Source: Asterella californica
Taxonomy: Eukaryota; Streptophyta; Marchantiopsida; Marchantiales; Aytoniaceae
NCBI GenBank assembly: GCA_036924285.1
Contig: JAYKYS010000009.1
Span: forward strand, 15,252,001-15,316,000
DNA length: 64,000 nucleotides
Reading direction: 5' to 3'
This document shows, piece after piece, positions 24,346 through 35,035 of this stretch. Below the pieces are notes generated by a model. The model had not been told where the DNA came from and searched no databases. It saw only the letters and a list, made by a program, of their open reading frames with translations. The position numbers and the translations under genes are program-made. Positions within the stretch are counted from its first letter, which is position 1. Each line of letters opens with the position of its first letter.

Positions 24346-26365
24346 GTGCCCACAAATTACAAGATGCACGAATTTTTGAAATTTTTAAGAATAATAACTT
24401 GTTTGTATAACTGAAGAAGTGTTGTTACTTAAGGTTACGTCTCCCTTAGCAGGAAGATGATCTTAAGAGCTGTTGGTAATAAGAAGTTGACTTCTTCGGA
24501 AGACGACCGTCTTCGGAAGAGCGTCTTCTCAGTTGCGTCTTCAGAAGACGAGAAGACGGCGGAAGATGAGAAGACGGCAGAAGACACCTGTCTTCCAGAA
24601 GACAGCGACCGCGAAGGCCCAACCGCGAGTTTTCGGGTAAGACAGTAGGTGCACCTACTGGGGCGCACCGAATAGGTAGGTAGGTCGGGGAAGACACCTA
24701 AGGTCGAAAACCTCTAATCTGCGGGGAAGATGCGTAAGGAAGCACATTAGGCACATTCCAACTTCCCGCAGCACGGCGCTTGAGAAGATCGATTGGAGAT
24801 AGTGAGCTTCGCGAGTTAGCTTTGAGAGAGGAATCGAGTGAGGACATCGAGGTAGGAGAGAATCAGTTGGCAGCTAGGCGAAGGGCGAGACCGAATTGCT
24901 GGGGCACAGAAGGCAAAAAAGCGAAGGCGTTTTTGTGAGCTCTCGAGAAGCTGACATTGGAGAGCACCGAGTGGAATCGAAGGTAGAATCGGGGCGTGGC
25001 CAAGAGATTGACAGCAGGCGCAGTCGTGAGGAGTCGCATTGGAGCTAGGACCAGAGCCAAGAAGCGCACGGAGGTCGAAGGCAAGGAGCAGAAGAAGATT
25101 GTAGAGGTTCTTTTCCTTGTTCTTTCCCCTTGCCACTTCTTCTCGTCTTTTCCTGGTATTCCCCGCGCTTCCTTGGTTGTGTGCAGGCAGCCTGATCGAT
25201 TACCCCCACCCCCCATCTTTCCTATTGAGACATTTGACGCAGAAGCGCTGCCCAATTTCTGTCAGACATCTCCTTGCTTCTTCCTGAGCTCAATTCGAGC
25301 TTCCCTACTCCTAGCCCTCAAATTGGAGATCCCAGTTATCAATTTCCCTACCCTACTACCTCTCTACCCCCGAAACTTGGAACAGAAGACGATTCGGAAG
25401 ATGGAAACATCTTCGGAAGACGCTTCTTAAACTTGACTGTCTTCGAAAGATCGTCTTCGAAAGACTGTCTTCGGAAGTCGACTGAACACAATTCGTATCA
25501 AGAGTGGATTTGCTTTGCTTTTGTGTTTAGAGAGACTTGGTACGAATCTTGAGTGGTGTGGTGAGTTGTTTTGTTATTTCGAGAAGTTGGAAGTCGGGAA
25601 CTAGGCCTGTGTCTCCCGGTCTTCCAAGCTTCTCAACTCCACATCTTCCTAGAGAGACTAGAAGACTGGAAGGCTGGCAAAATGAGCGAGAAGACGTGAG
25701 GGTCCATTCGGGTCTCTTCGGTTCGATCCATAGCAGCCATTCCTTCTTCTTCCCAAGCTTAGAAGAGAGTCGTGAGAATACTTGCTGGCAGAATCTAGAG
25801 AGAATGGTCGAGAGTCATGTCTTCCTACCGAGCAGCAAGGTTCTCCTGAGTGCGTATGAGAGGTGAGAAGTCAGAAGAACGTAGTGCAATTGTCTTGAGT
25901 CTGTTGTGAGGATAGATTGCGTGTAGGAAGACGAAGACACGTGAGACCAGTGAAGAGAAGTCTGTCGGGAATTCTTCCGAGAAAGACATTGAATCGGAAG
26001 CTGTCCCGAGTGTCTTCCCAGAGGCCACTGTCACCGCAAGAGCCCACAACCATCTTCTGAACTTGTCATGCACTTATGTTTTGCGAATCTTGTATCTTCT
26101 GATAGGAAGTAGGATGTAATGCAAGGTGGGTTGTCTTCTTGGTAATCCATGCGAGGCCTTGCTTAGATAGGATTGTTTAGATATAGCTCGGAAGACGAGA
26201 GCTATCTAGGAAGTATTGTTAGAATCCCGGAAGACGGAGTAGCTGTCTTCTGGAAGACTAGTTTCGTCTTCTGAGAAGTAGAAGCTAGACTGTGGGCACT
26301 CGGGAAGAACTGAGCCTTCAGCTCATAGTAGGTGCTTGTGGTTTAGTGCAACAGATCTTCCAGGT
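24346..26365. other. Non-coding 5' part of the inverted-repeat element
   Basis: No supported ORF. Rich in GAAGAC/GTCTTC, with further clusters at 25385-25480 and 25920-26280. Short ORFs at 24996-25430 and 25537-25866 are compositional. May hold the promoter and 5'UTR of the coiled-coil gene. Confidence 0.45.
24498..24606. repeat. Dense GAAGAC/GTCTTC cluster
   Basis: Ten copies of the hexamer GAAGAC or its complement GTCTTC in about 110 bp, in both orientations and not in a fixed register, about 150 bp inside the left inverted repeat. Confidence 0.9.
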
Positions 26366-28677
26366 ATGTCGATGCATCCGCGAGGCTTGGTGTTACCAGC
26401 GGCAGAATTGACCGAGGTCACTCCTTTCCTCAAGGAGTTGGGTCTCGACTTCTTTTGTGGGATTGGAACCTCGCAGATCAAGGGCTTCTGGAGGAGGTGT
26501 GGGCAGCGTTGCCACCTCGTAACCGTGTACCTGCGAAGGCAGGAGTAGCTCGAGGAAGACCGTCTTCCTGGACTGAAGACTGGTGGCACAAGGCTTTTCA
26601 CAGGCCTGAGTCCGAGAACCGAGGATATTGGTACGAGAAGAAGATCTTGCCTAGGATCGTGAGTTCGTGGCATGTGCCTGGGAGCACCACCTGCCTTTTC
26701 GTGGAAGACAGGCAGGGGAGGAACGGTTGGAAGATAGAATCTTACCGGGAGCCGAAGAAGCGACTTCTGGCGAAGTTGTTTCTGCATCTCTTCCCCAAGG
26801 AGAAAGCGCAGAAGACAAGGTACTTAGGAGATCAGGACGTGGAGTTCCTGGAATCAGTGTGGGATGACGGAGTGCCCATCTACTGGGACGCGTACATCCA
26901 CAACTATGTACAGACGGAGCTAGCATACTTAGGTACTCCGACGGGAGGACATCTGACGCCCTTCCTCTGCTACTTGTATGTAGCCATGGGGGATCATAAG
27001 GAAGAGCAGCTGGCAGTGTATGGGCCAACGGAGCGACAGCAGGTGAAGGAGGAGACCTCGGAAGACGATGATCGAGAGGCAGCAGCAATGCCCCCTCCCA
27101 CTCTAATGCCACAGCTGAGGCCCGGTTCTCACCAGAAGACGCTGCTGGTGAGGGAAGACGAGTCTAGTGGGTCGGAAGACGCCACGCCACTGAGGAAGAT
27201 GGGTCCCAGAAGTGTACCGAGGACACCCATCTCCCTCATTCATTCAGGATCAGAGTCCGACTCGGAAGAAGACCTGCTGAGTACCCGATCAGGGCAGAAG
27301 ACTGCTTCTGCAACGCCTGGGAGTCTTCCGAAGACTCCAGAAGACGAAGGATGGATGGGCGCTCCTGCTGCGATGCGAGGAAGCGCAAAGAAGAGAGCCG
27401 CTCCTGCCATGAGGAGTCTTCCACCCCGGAAGATGAGAAGAGTAGCTTCTTCTCGTGCGCAGAAGATGAAGACCGTAGTGGTGGAAGAGGCTTCCTTGCA
27501 TCTGGAAGACGAAGTCGACACCGCGGAGCGAGTGGTGGAGATGAACTTGTCTTCCACAGGAAGACGACTGGAGGAGTTCAGTGCCTACTTCCAGAAGGAG
27601 ATACAGCCAGCTATGGAGTTGCTGGAGAAGAGAGCGAGGAGAAGCCCTTACAACCTGGATTCGGCCTGCGCACCTTGCTGCGACAGGGGGAAAAACCAGA
27701 AGAAGACGGAGTCGCTGGAAGCTAGTCTCCGCACCACGGAGAAGCTTGCAGCCAGGTACAAGGCGGAAGCAGCCGCTTCTGCCAAGGAGCTGGTACAACT
27801 TCGGAAGAGCAACCAGGAGTTGCAGGCGCGGGTACAGCAGCACAATCAGGAAGTCACCCGAGTGCGGGAGAAGATCATCGTCCTCGCAGAAGAGCAGACC
27901 ATATGGAAGACGCAGCGAGAAGCTGCGGAAGCGCGAGCTGCAGTTGAGAAGACGCAGCGGGAAGCAGCAGAGGCCCGTGCACAGAAGATGTGGGCACAAT
28001 CGGTGGAAGCGCTTCGGAAGAAGTTCAACTACACCGCGGGTAGGAAGTTACTTACCTTAGCTAGAGGATGGGACAGCGAGTCCAAAGCGATGTTGGTGGA
28101 ATGCCGGGAGAGCATGTTCAGGTACTTGGATAGACAGATAGAAGGAGTGAAGACACTTTATGGTCTTCCCTCACTTCCGACACCTGGAACCGCATCTTCC
28201 CACGCTCCAGCACCATCGACTGGATCCGGAATGGAGAAGGAGGAGTTCGACCTCGCTGTGCACTTGGTGGTGACAGCGTTGGAAGCCGAGAAGACTCCAG
28301 AAGACGCCCCGGAAGACAAGATGTCTTCTGGAAGACAGGAAGACGAGCCGTCTTCTCAGGTATTCCGCGTGGAGGAAGCGACTTCCCTAGATCCCCATGA
28401 GGTCCCCATGGTCCCTAGTCCCGCACCCGTGCCTCAGAAGACGGAAGAAGCACCGGTCGACTCCGTTTCCCAGAAGACGCTTCTGTCTTCCGAAGCAGAA
28501 GCCGAAGCCGAGGAAGACGTAGCAGCAACGACAGCAGGGCCAGCAAGAGACGATGAGGAGGAAGCCACCTCAGTGACACCCGAGGTAACTGCAGGGCCTT
28601 CTATCTTATCAGAAGTTGCATTAGGAGCTCCGATAGGAGCAGATCAGGTAGAGATTGCCTCCGTGCAATCTGAGTAG
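26366..28677 (+). CDS. Large coiled-coil protein of the inverted-repeat element
   Basis: I do not recognise a named family; it resembles gag-like or accessory proteins of plant mobile elements. ATG at 26366 opens MSMHPRGLVLPAAELTEVTP and continues to about 26490, where the reading must shift by one base into the long frame that is then open to the stop at 28675-28677 (over 700 codons). Order: a Trp-rich globular part (WTEDWWHKAFHRP, WHVPGSTTCLF, YWDAYIHNYVQTELAYLG); an acidic, Ser-rich low-complexity middle (SGSESDSEEDLL); a basic patch (PPRKMRRVASSRAQK); a long coiled coil with the duplicated phrase KTQREAAEARA; then a Pro/Glu/Ser-rich acidic tail. About 35 GAAGAC/GTCTTC hexamers lie in the coding part. 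The shift near 26490 may be a mutation or an unrecognised small intron. Confidence 0.6.
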
Positions 28678-29000
28678 TTAGTAACTTCATTCACAAATCC
28701 AAATATAGTAGAATCGAACATGCTATCTTAAGGGTGGCAGTTTTTCCATGTAATATTAGTTAGGACACCATGTGGCAGCATATGTAGCGTAGGAAGGACA
28801 AGGTGGATGGCCAATTCGGGCAGGGGAACCGCTTGCATGTGAGGTAGCAACCTCCTGTCAGCGTCTCTCTCTCCCTGGTGGTCGCCTCCCCTGGTTCTCA
28901 TGGCAGCAACATAAGTAGGATAGCAGAGTAGGAGATGGAGTTCTGCCTGTGCTATCAGTTCTGTAGAATTCTGTAGCGACTGCACACATCGATTCTATGG
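28678..29000. other. 3' flank of the coiled-coil gene
   Basis: Follows the TAG stop. No gene; leads directly into the X arm of the second inverted repeat. A TTAGTTAG...CAAATCCAAATATAGTA stretch near 28676-28710 may be 3'UTR. Confidence 0.4.
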
Positions 29001-29845
29001 TGCAGGCGGACGAGACACATTAGAGCAGAGGGATAGGATAGGTGGTTCTTCGCACTACACCCGTTGTTGGAAACATATGAATAGTCTTGGAATATACAGG
29101 AGGGGTCTGCATACTCGTACCAGCAGTGGTTCGAAGATGTAGATAGAAGTAGTGGACAGTCTAGGAACAGGGAACGGTATCCTCGTGCAGTCCTGTTAGC
29201 TAGGTTGGTGTGTTGAGGAGTAGACGCAGGAAGTAGAGGGAGTGAGCTTCCCAATGCCATTGTGACTTCTTCTCCAGGAATAGATTGTGGATTTGAGTGC
29301 AGAAGCTTTGTCCATGTCTTCTGGATGGTGGGTTCATTGAATTCGCTCCCAATTGTGCATGGGAAGTGTTCTTCTTGAGTGACGGTGACTGTCAGCAGTT
29401 GTGGAAGTGTAGCTTGACTCGTTTAGTAGAGCACTTGGGATCTACGTACGAACGGTCTTCTGGGTAAGGGATCTCAGAAGACAGAGCAGTCAGAGCAGCG
29501 AAGTGAAGAAGAAAGAAGCCTTCTTCTCGCAACAGAAGACGACATCCTCGAGTAGAAGACGGTGCAACAGTACTCACGTTTGTTGTCTTCCTCCCCAAAC
29601 TATTACAAGCAGGGATGGCTTGTTAGTCAGGATCCGGACTAGAAGCCTGTCGGAATCTTAATTTACTCTTTTCATCTTGTTTTCTCTTGTTTGGATTTTC
29701 TTATCTTCCCCATCTTCTCCATCTTCTCCCATCTTCTCCCATCTTCCCCATTTTCTTACCTTCTTCTAGTGAGTTTCCGATACTTCTTTTGAGCTTCCGT
29801 GAAGGTGAATGTCGTTGTAGTGCTGCAGGAAGACCATTTCCGTAG
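29000..29845 (+). repeat. Second inverted repeat, left arm (pairs with 30333-31130)
   Basis: Complementary to 31130-30333 over about 800 bp at moderate identity. Matching landmarks include GAGGGAGTGAGCTTCCCAA / TTGGGAAACTCACTCCCTC, AAGCCTGTCGGA / TCCGACAGGCTT, and TGTTGTCTTCCTCC / GGAGAGGAAGACAACA. The minus-strand ORF 29392-29598 corresponds to the start of the ORF at 30556 in the other arm, so the arms share a decayed coding segment. Confidence 0.85.
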
Positions 29846-30318
29846 GCAGAAGCATGGGAAGGCTACAAGGGGCATACACCATGTGATTTATCTAACCCAT
29901 TGGAATGTGAGTGTGAGAATAAGGTGTAACGACCGTTGCTAGTCGACTTCTACGAAGCAGGATAGCCTTCTGGAGGTGTGAGAAGACGAGTTGAACCCCC
30001 AGAAGACGAGAATCGCTTCGGGAAGACGGTATCGAGAAGACCGGAAGAAGCAATCTGGAAGCAGGAAGATCGTCTTCCCGAGCTTCTCTGTGAATAGTTG
30101 TGTGATATTGTAATTGGTAGTTGTTTGTTTAGTTCCAGAGCACCATTTGGCGTGTCTGGAAGACGTGTTGTTTTGTGTGGTTTTGTGAGAAGACGGGATT
30201 TCTAGGCAAAACCCGTGTGTTTGTGTGTTTGAATAGATCTTAGAACTTAGAGCAGCGTTACTTGTGCAAATCCTCTGTGGGAACGATATCTTGTATACTA
30301 AATGGGCAAAAGGAGAAA
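29846..30318 (+). repeat. Right arm of long inverted repeat, and spacer between the second pair of arms
   Basis: The complement of 23884-24345. It also forms the spacer between the two X arms, so the locus reads Y' - gene - X - Y - X'. A transcript through 29000-31130 would fold into a hairpin with arms of about 800 bp and a loop of about 490 nt. Confidence 0.9.
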
Positions 30319-30332
30319 TCCTACGTCACTAC

Positions 30333-31130
30333 AGAAACGGTCTTCCTGCAGTGCTACAACGACATTCATCTTCAGGGAAGTTCAATAGAAGTCTCGGAAG
30401 CTCACTAGAAGAATATAGGAAGATGGGAAGATGAGAGAAGATGAGGAAGAAGAGAAAATCCAAACAAGAGAAAACAAGATGAAAATGAGAAATTAAGACT
30501 CCGACAGGCTTCTAGTCCGGATCCTAACTAACAAGCCATCCTTGCTTGTAGTAATTTGGAGAGGAAGACAACAAATTCGCTTACAGTTACACAGTCTTCT
30601 ACTCGAGGATGTCGTCTTCTAATGTGGAAAGAAGGCTTCTTTCTTCTTCTGTCGTTGCTTCGACTACTCCGTCTTCTAGGATCGCTTATCCATAGGACCG
30701 TCCGTACATGGATCCTAAGTGCTCCACTGGATGAGACAAGCTTCGACTCTACACAGCTTCTAATAATCACCTCCACTCCAGAAGAAGGGTTCTCATGCAC
30801 AATTGGGTGTGAATTCGAGGAAACCCATTACCTTGAAGACACAGACAAAGCTTCTGCACTCAAATCCAAAATCCATTCTCCGAGAAGAAGGTACATTGGT
30901 GTTGGGAAACTCACTCCCTCTACTTCCTGCTCCTACTCCTCGACACACCAGCTTAGCAACAAGACTACACGATGATGCCGTTCCTTGCTCTAGGCTGTCC
31001 ATTACTTCTATCTACATCTTCGATCCACTGTTGGAAGCGAGGATGCAAACCCCTCTGATGTAATCCAAATCTACTCGTATGTCTCTAGCATCGGGTGTAA
31101 TGTGCGTACACTGCCTCTCATATGAGTCTC
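30333..31130 (-). repeat. Second inverted repeat, right arm
   Basis: Starts CACTACAGAAACGGTCTTCC, the complement of the end of the left arm. The CACTACAGAAA start recalls CACTA (En/Spm) termini, but no matching TAGTG partner with a 3-bp duplication was found. Confidence 0.85.
30556..30975 (+). CDS. Hypothetical 139-codon ORF inside the inverted-repeat arm
   Basis: Unrecognised. Plus-strand ORF from ATG 30556 (MERKTTNSLTVTQSSTRGCR...), homologous to the minus-strand segment at 29598-29392, where it is interrupted. Ser/Thr/Arg-rich with a Leu-rich stretch (LLSLLRLLRLLG). Conservation of the frame between arms is only partial, so it may not encode a protein. Confidence 0.25.
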   Translation: MERKTTNSLTVTQSSTRGCRLLMWKEGFFLLLSLLRLLRLLGSLIHRTVRTWILSAPLDETSFDSTQLLIITSTPEEGFSCTIGCEFEETHYLEDTDKASALKSKIHSPRRRYIGVGKLTPSTSCSYSSTHQLSNKTTR

Positions 31131-31590
31131 CTCAGTGTGTACGTTGTCGTGGTGAGAGTCTTTCTTGGGGAGGGCGGACCTCTTGACTGTGATAGATCAG
31201 AGAGAAATGACCAGAAAGGAAGATAGGTCGCTGCAGACGATGAAATCTCAAAACACAGCCTCTTGTGCTCACCAATTGCAAAACAAACACTCAATCACGC
31301 ACTAAGGTGCACAAATAGATCTCTTCGGAGTAGAAATAGCTTTATTTCAGTGTCAACTGCTTCACTGTTTAAGAAAATATCTCTCTCCTCCTCTCCTGAG
31401 TCCGTCTCAACTGAAAGTTCCAAGGAATTTGATCTCACGACAACCAAATCCTTATCAAAAACAATCCCCTTCAAATAAACCGCCTTGTCCGTTCAATTCT
31501 ACCTCCAAACCTCAAAACTGTGCAACGTATGAGGTTCTTGTCCCCAAAACACTTTCCTGTCTCTCTCACGATCTCCCCTGCTCACTCTAC
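31131..31590. other. Region after the inverted repeat
   Basis: No gene recognised. The stretch around 31140-31190 (GTCGTGGTGAGAGT.TT then CTTGGG, CTGTGATA) resembles 61795-61850, suggesting another dispersed repeat. Confidence 0.4.
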
Positions 31591-31730
31591 TCAATTCTGT
31601 CAGAAAAATCGATCCTCACTCAGCCTCCAAGCTTCTCAGCGTCTCCTCTCCTCAATCCACTCAATTCTGTCAGAAAAATCGATCCTTGCTTAGTCTCCAA
31701 GCTTCTCAGCGTCTCCTCTCCTCAATACCT
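31591..31730. repeat. Tandem duplication, 70-bp unit
   Basis: Two adjacent 70-bp units beginning TCAATTCTGTCAGAAAAATC differ at only a few positions (for example CTCACTCAGCC versus CTTGCTTAGTC, again C/T changes). Confidence 0.95.
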
Positions 31731-31830
31731 AATTCTTCTCTTTTCTTCTCCTTCCGTCTCAGTTCTCTCTAAAAAACTCCCTTGAAAAGTGTCCCCGATC
31801 TCCAGCCGCCGCAGGTATTAAACCTAAAAG

Positions 31831-31932
31831 TTAAGGCCCCAGCTTAAGCTGCCCCCCTGCTGTCCTTATAAGTGCAGTCACTTATCACAAGCAGGGCCCT
31901 AGCTTAAGCTGCCCCCCTGCTGTCCTTATGCG
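31831..31932. repeat. Two copies of a pyrimidine-rich repeat
   Basis: AGCTTAAGCTGCCCCCCTGC followed by TGTCCTTAT occurs at about 31842 and 31902. A related AGCTTAGCTCC/GCTTGTTAAGCTG segment lies at 32700-32745. Confidence 0.85.
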
Positions 31933-32091
31933 TACAAAGCATTTTTTACAAAGTTGACCCCTTTTTAATATAAGTTTCGCAGTTGTCTCTACAAACTCTA
32001 TCTCTACACTAATAAAGGTTCACATAACCTCATTCCCCATCGCAAGCCTACTCGATGATTATTTAACTATTTAGCAAAAGTTTCCTGTGCT

Positions 32092-32330
32092 CTTGATGCC
32101 ATCTTGATGCCATCTTGAATATACTACAAGCCATCCAATGTAGGCCGAAGCCCCTACACTTATGAGGCTGCCCCACAGGGCTTACAGCCCCCCCATATGG
32201 GCACCAGGTATCTCCCATAGTATATTCAGGATGGCATGCGGAGGCTTAGGCCAGGAGGGATTGATCCTGAGACCACTTCCCTCCTAGGCAGGCGCCCTAT
32301 CACTGGGATGGCCTCTAGTTCCGTTCAAAA
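32092..32330 (-). mobile_element. tRNA-derived SINE
   Basis: On the minus strand the head reads GGCCATCCCAGTGATAGGGC (A-box region), GCCTGCCTAGGAGGG, then GGATCAATCCC, a good B box, about 40 nt further. The body continues to a 3' end made of repeats of ATGGCATCAAG (tail near 32092-32120), a usual SINE tail pattern. A tRNA gene is excluded because the acceptor stem does not close and the anticodon arm is degenerate. Confidence 0.55.
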
Positions 32331-33290
32331 AGCTTTTACAGTTTGTACATATGCTTTACTAAGGAAATTTTCCTGTAAAGTCTTTACTAGCCTTTTTTGT
32401 GCTAACTTCTCTATACAACTCCGTTTTTAATGAACAAGGAGTCAAAACTATAGTATTCAGGAACACCTACACACCCACGCTATCAGATTCTGAGTTCGAG
32501 TCTCGAGTCAGAATCGACGAATTTCCCTCTTTCACATATTTCATAGCCTAAAACTCGTACTAACTATTGCTTAAAACACTTTCTGTCAAAACTAGAAGCA
32601 TGAGGTCGCTCTCCTCGTCGAGCTTTACATCCTGGTGTCTTTCGACTCCCTTAGGGGTGATACTCCAACCCAAGCTAGGGGGCAGCTTGTCAAGCATGGC
32701 CCCAGCTTAGCTCCTGCCTAGCTTGTTAAGCTGCAAGGCAGCTTCCTTTACACAACAAAGAAAAGATCTCCTTGCAACTAGTTTTCACTGTACAGACCCA
32801 TGTACAACACGACAACGTACAGTAATGTGTTTTGTGCGTCTAATGTGTGTGAAATCCTACTATGTCTTCTAACTTATACTACTATCTTGAGGCGCAGGAG
32901 AGATCAGTGTCTTGAAGCATGCATGCTTTATCTTGCTGGAATGCTTTGTAGACCAGAGTGTACAACAAGTTGTATTGGGACTCTATCAAGTTTGGTTGAG
33001 TGGCCCTAGAGCATCTTTTGGTTGCACTAGATAGAGTTGTGACGATCAGATTGATGGGTAGCTAGCTTCGCTGGAAAGCTATTAAGTCATGCTTTCAATA
33101 CTACATAGTTACTTTCAGTTAAATGATACAGAGTTGAATATTTCAGATAGAGCACAAAAGAATCTATTTGTAACACAATGTCTACAACTTATACTTACCG
33201 TTTGGATTATAGCAAAGTTTAACCTTGAACCGAAGGAGTACAAGATCATTTGCGCTAGAAGAGTAGATAGAGAACATTTGGGTTGAAAGA
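32331..33290. other. No recognisable gene
   Basis: Repeat-derived DNA between the SINE and the decayed Ty3/Gypsy gag; small ORFs only. Confidence 0.45.
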
Positions 33291-33299
33291 TCTAGGTTT

Positions 33300-34430
33300 A
33301 GAGCCAACATGTTCAAGCCACATACCTCTACACAGCCACATATCCCATGTATTCTTAGACAGAAAAACATGTTATACGACAACAATCTTTACCACCATCA
33401 CCACCACGCTGTTGCGTAGTCTGTGATCCTCGAGAAGACGTGATCGTCTCATGTGGTACCTCCTTGCTGAACCCAACAGTCACCACTCTCTTCTCCACCA
33501 TGTTGAGCTCAATCCGCTCAGCCAAACCAAAGACAATCGTCAACGTCGAAGCGGTGTTTCTAAGGAGAGTCACATCTCTAACTCTCTTACGCAACTCTCA
33601 GTCTAGTATCTCATACCAAAACTGGACTGCTTGTGCTTCCATCACCCCTTGGATAACATTGATCAACCGTCTCATGCAAGTAAACGCCTCGTGTAGGCTC
33701 TCTCCAGTCTTCCGTTGGAACTCCTGTAGACTTCTGAACTTGTCAGTCCGCACATCTTGATAGTTCTTCCTCAAACACTAGAAGAACTGAATCACAAGGT
33801 TAAACCTTGGTGGTATCTCGCTCATACTATCGCTTGCTCCACTACTAGTGGATGCACCAATGGTAGTAAGTACTTCGCCACTCGTGGATGTATCACTAAT
33901 ACTGGCGCTCAAACTCTCAGGTGCTATACCTCTCGAAACTACGTCAGTAGTGATAGAAACATAGTTGAGAGACCAATGCTGTCTCTACAACTCAATCTCC
34001 ATGTTGTAATTCAACCTGAACTCATGATAATCGTCCATAGGTAGTCTCTCCAAGTGTTAGAACAAACCCTTCCACGTCATGAAGAGTGTGAACAACTATG
34101 GATTCGACATCTGTTGCAGATCGCACCAACTGTCAAACTCCTGGATGAAGTCATCCAGCTCAATGGTATCCATCGTACTCGAGTATCGTCGAGGTCCCTT
34201 TGTGATCTCGTAGATCTCGTCCATGTTCTACAACAACAATGTAACGACACTATATGTATCTTCAACCACGTCCTCGTCTGAATCAGTGTCTTCCACCGAT
34301 GAGACCAATGCTACTGGTTGGCACCTCACACCACTTCGTGTGAACCCACTGCTTACTGCAGCTGAATCACCGCCAGAACTTCCGTGGGCCTCCGTGATGA
34401 CAACTTCGTGCTCTAAGCTCTAACCAGAGC
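33300..34430 (-). pseudogene. Decayed Ty3/Gypsy gag
   Basis: Minus-strand frame from about 34430: an acidic N-terminus (SSVEDTDSDEDVVEDT), a capsid start (TIELDDFIQEFDSWCDLQQ, then LERLPMDDYHEFRLNYN), a Ser-rich linker (ASISDTSTSGEV), the typical gag block (KFRSLQEFQRKTGESLHEAF, CMRRLINVIQG), then FGLAERIELNMVEKRV and a degenerate Cys-containing end. Six internal stops (near 34220, 34125, 34090, 34000, 33780 and 33605) are each one C-to-T change from CAG, CAA or CGA. Almost no indels are needed, so the decay is by substitution. Confidence 0.6.
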
Positions 34431-35035
34431 GTCGAAAACCTCGTCACTACACGTGACGTCAACGTGGCTAACCCCGCTCCTACTAAGCTCACATATCTCT
34501 TACTAAGACAGTCAAGATAAGGACAATATGTACCTACCATCACCACATGTAGCCTCTTACGATCTGTTGGTCGCAGGTACAACTTCACCATGAGAGAAAC
34601 AGAGATAGTCTGGCTGGTCCGCAACTCCAATCTCACTACCAACAGCACACTGGAGTGAACTCACTTCGAAAATCAAGCGCCAACACAAGCAAACGCGACG
34701 CACAAATAGGAAGTAGAACATGAAGGAGTTCCAACCACAAGAAGTCCAAACGATAACCCTCTACACTCAAACATGCACAAAAGATAAATCCAGCCTCATT
34801 CGGACTGACGCCTCCTCTTCGGTGACCACCAGCACAATATATAACCACCAACTGTCATAACATGTACCTAAGATCACTAACTAGATGTCCACATCTCTAG
34901 TAGCTCCAAAAGTCTCTACGTGGTAGCTCTACTAGCTCACCAAGACAATTGCCACCAACTGTCTCCATACGCGTCTCTACGGTATAGACAAAAGCGACCA
35001 CAACAACAGCTTCCCTCTAGTACTATGGGGTCGTC
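34431..35035 (-). other. Segment between integrase and gag, possible LTR
   Basis: Reading on the minus strand, this lies after an integrase C-terminus and before a gag start, where a single LTR would sit in a tandem Ty3/Gypsy array. I could not define TG..CA ends or a clean primer-binding site; TGGTAGTGAGATTGG near 34636 is only a poor match to the initiator-Met type. Confidence 0.35.

Larger units (their letters stand above)
23884..30318 (+). mobile_element. Inverted-repeat-bounded element with coiled-coil protein, unclassified
   Basis: A 6.4 kb unit bounded by inverted repeats of about 460-475 bp (listed separately). It contains a 2.3 kb coding region (26366-28677) and long flanks dense in GAAGAC/GTCTTC. 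I see no reverse transcriptase, integrase or DDE transposase, so it is either non-autonomous or of a type I do not recognise. Left edge: ..GTAGTGTCACAAGATTG then CTCCTTTTGCCC; the right edge is the complement, ..GGGCAAAAGGAG then AAATCCTACGTCACTAC. GTAGTG/CACTAC lies just outside both edges and could mark the true ends. No convincing target-site duplication. Confidence 0.55.

Noticed and set aside
27289..27999. Minus-strand ORF of 236 codons opposite the coiled-coil gene
   Set aside because: Shadow of the plus-strand gene. Its Leu/Ser/Cys-rich composition is what the complement of Glu/Lys/Arg-rich coding with GAAGAC repeats gives.
30333..30345. Start of a CACTA (En/Spm) transposon at CACTACAGAAA
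   Set aside because: No matching inverted TAGTG end, 3-bp duplication or TNP-type transposase found; it coincides with an inverted-repeat arm edge.
32200..32330. A functional tRNA gene
   Set aside because: A and B boxes are present, but the acceptor stem does not pair and the anticodon arm is degenerate, so it is tRNA-derived.
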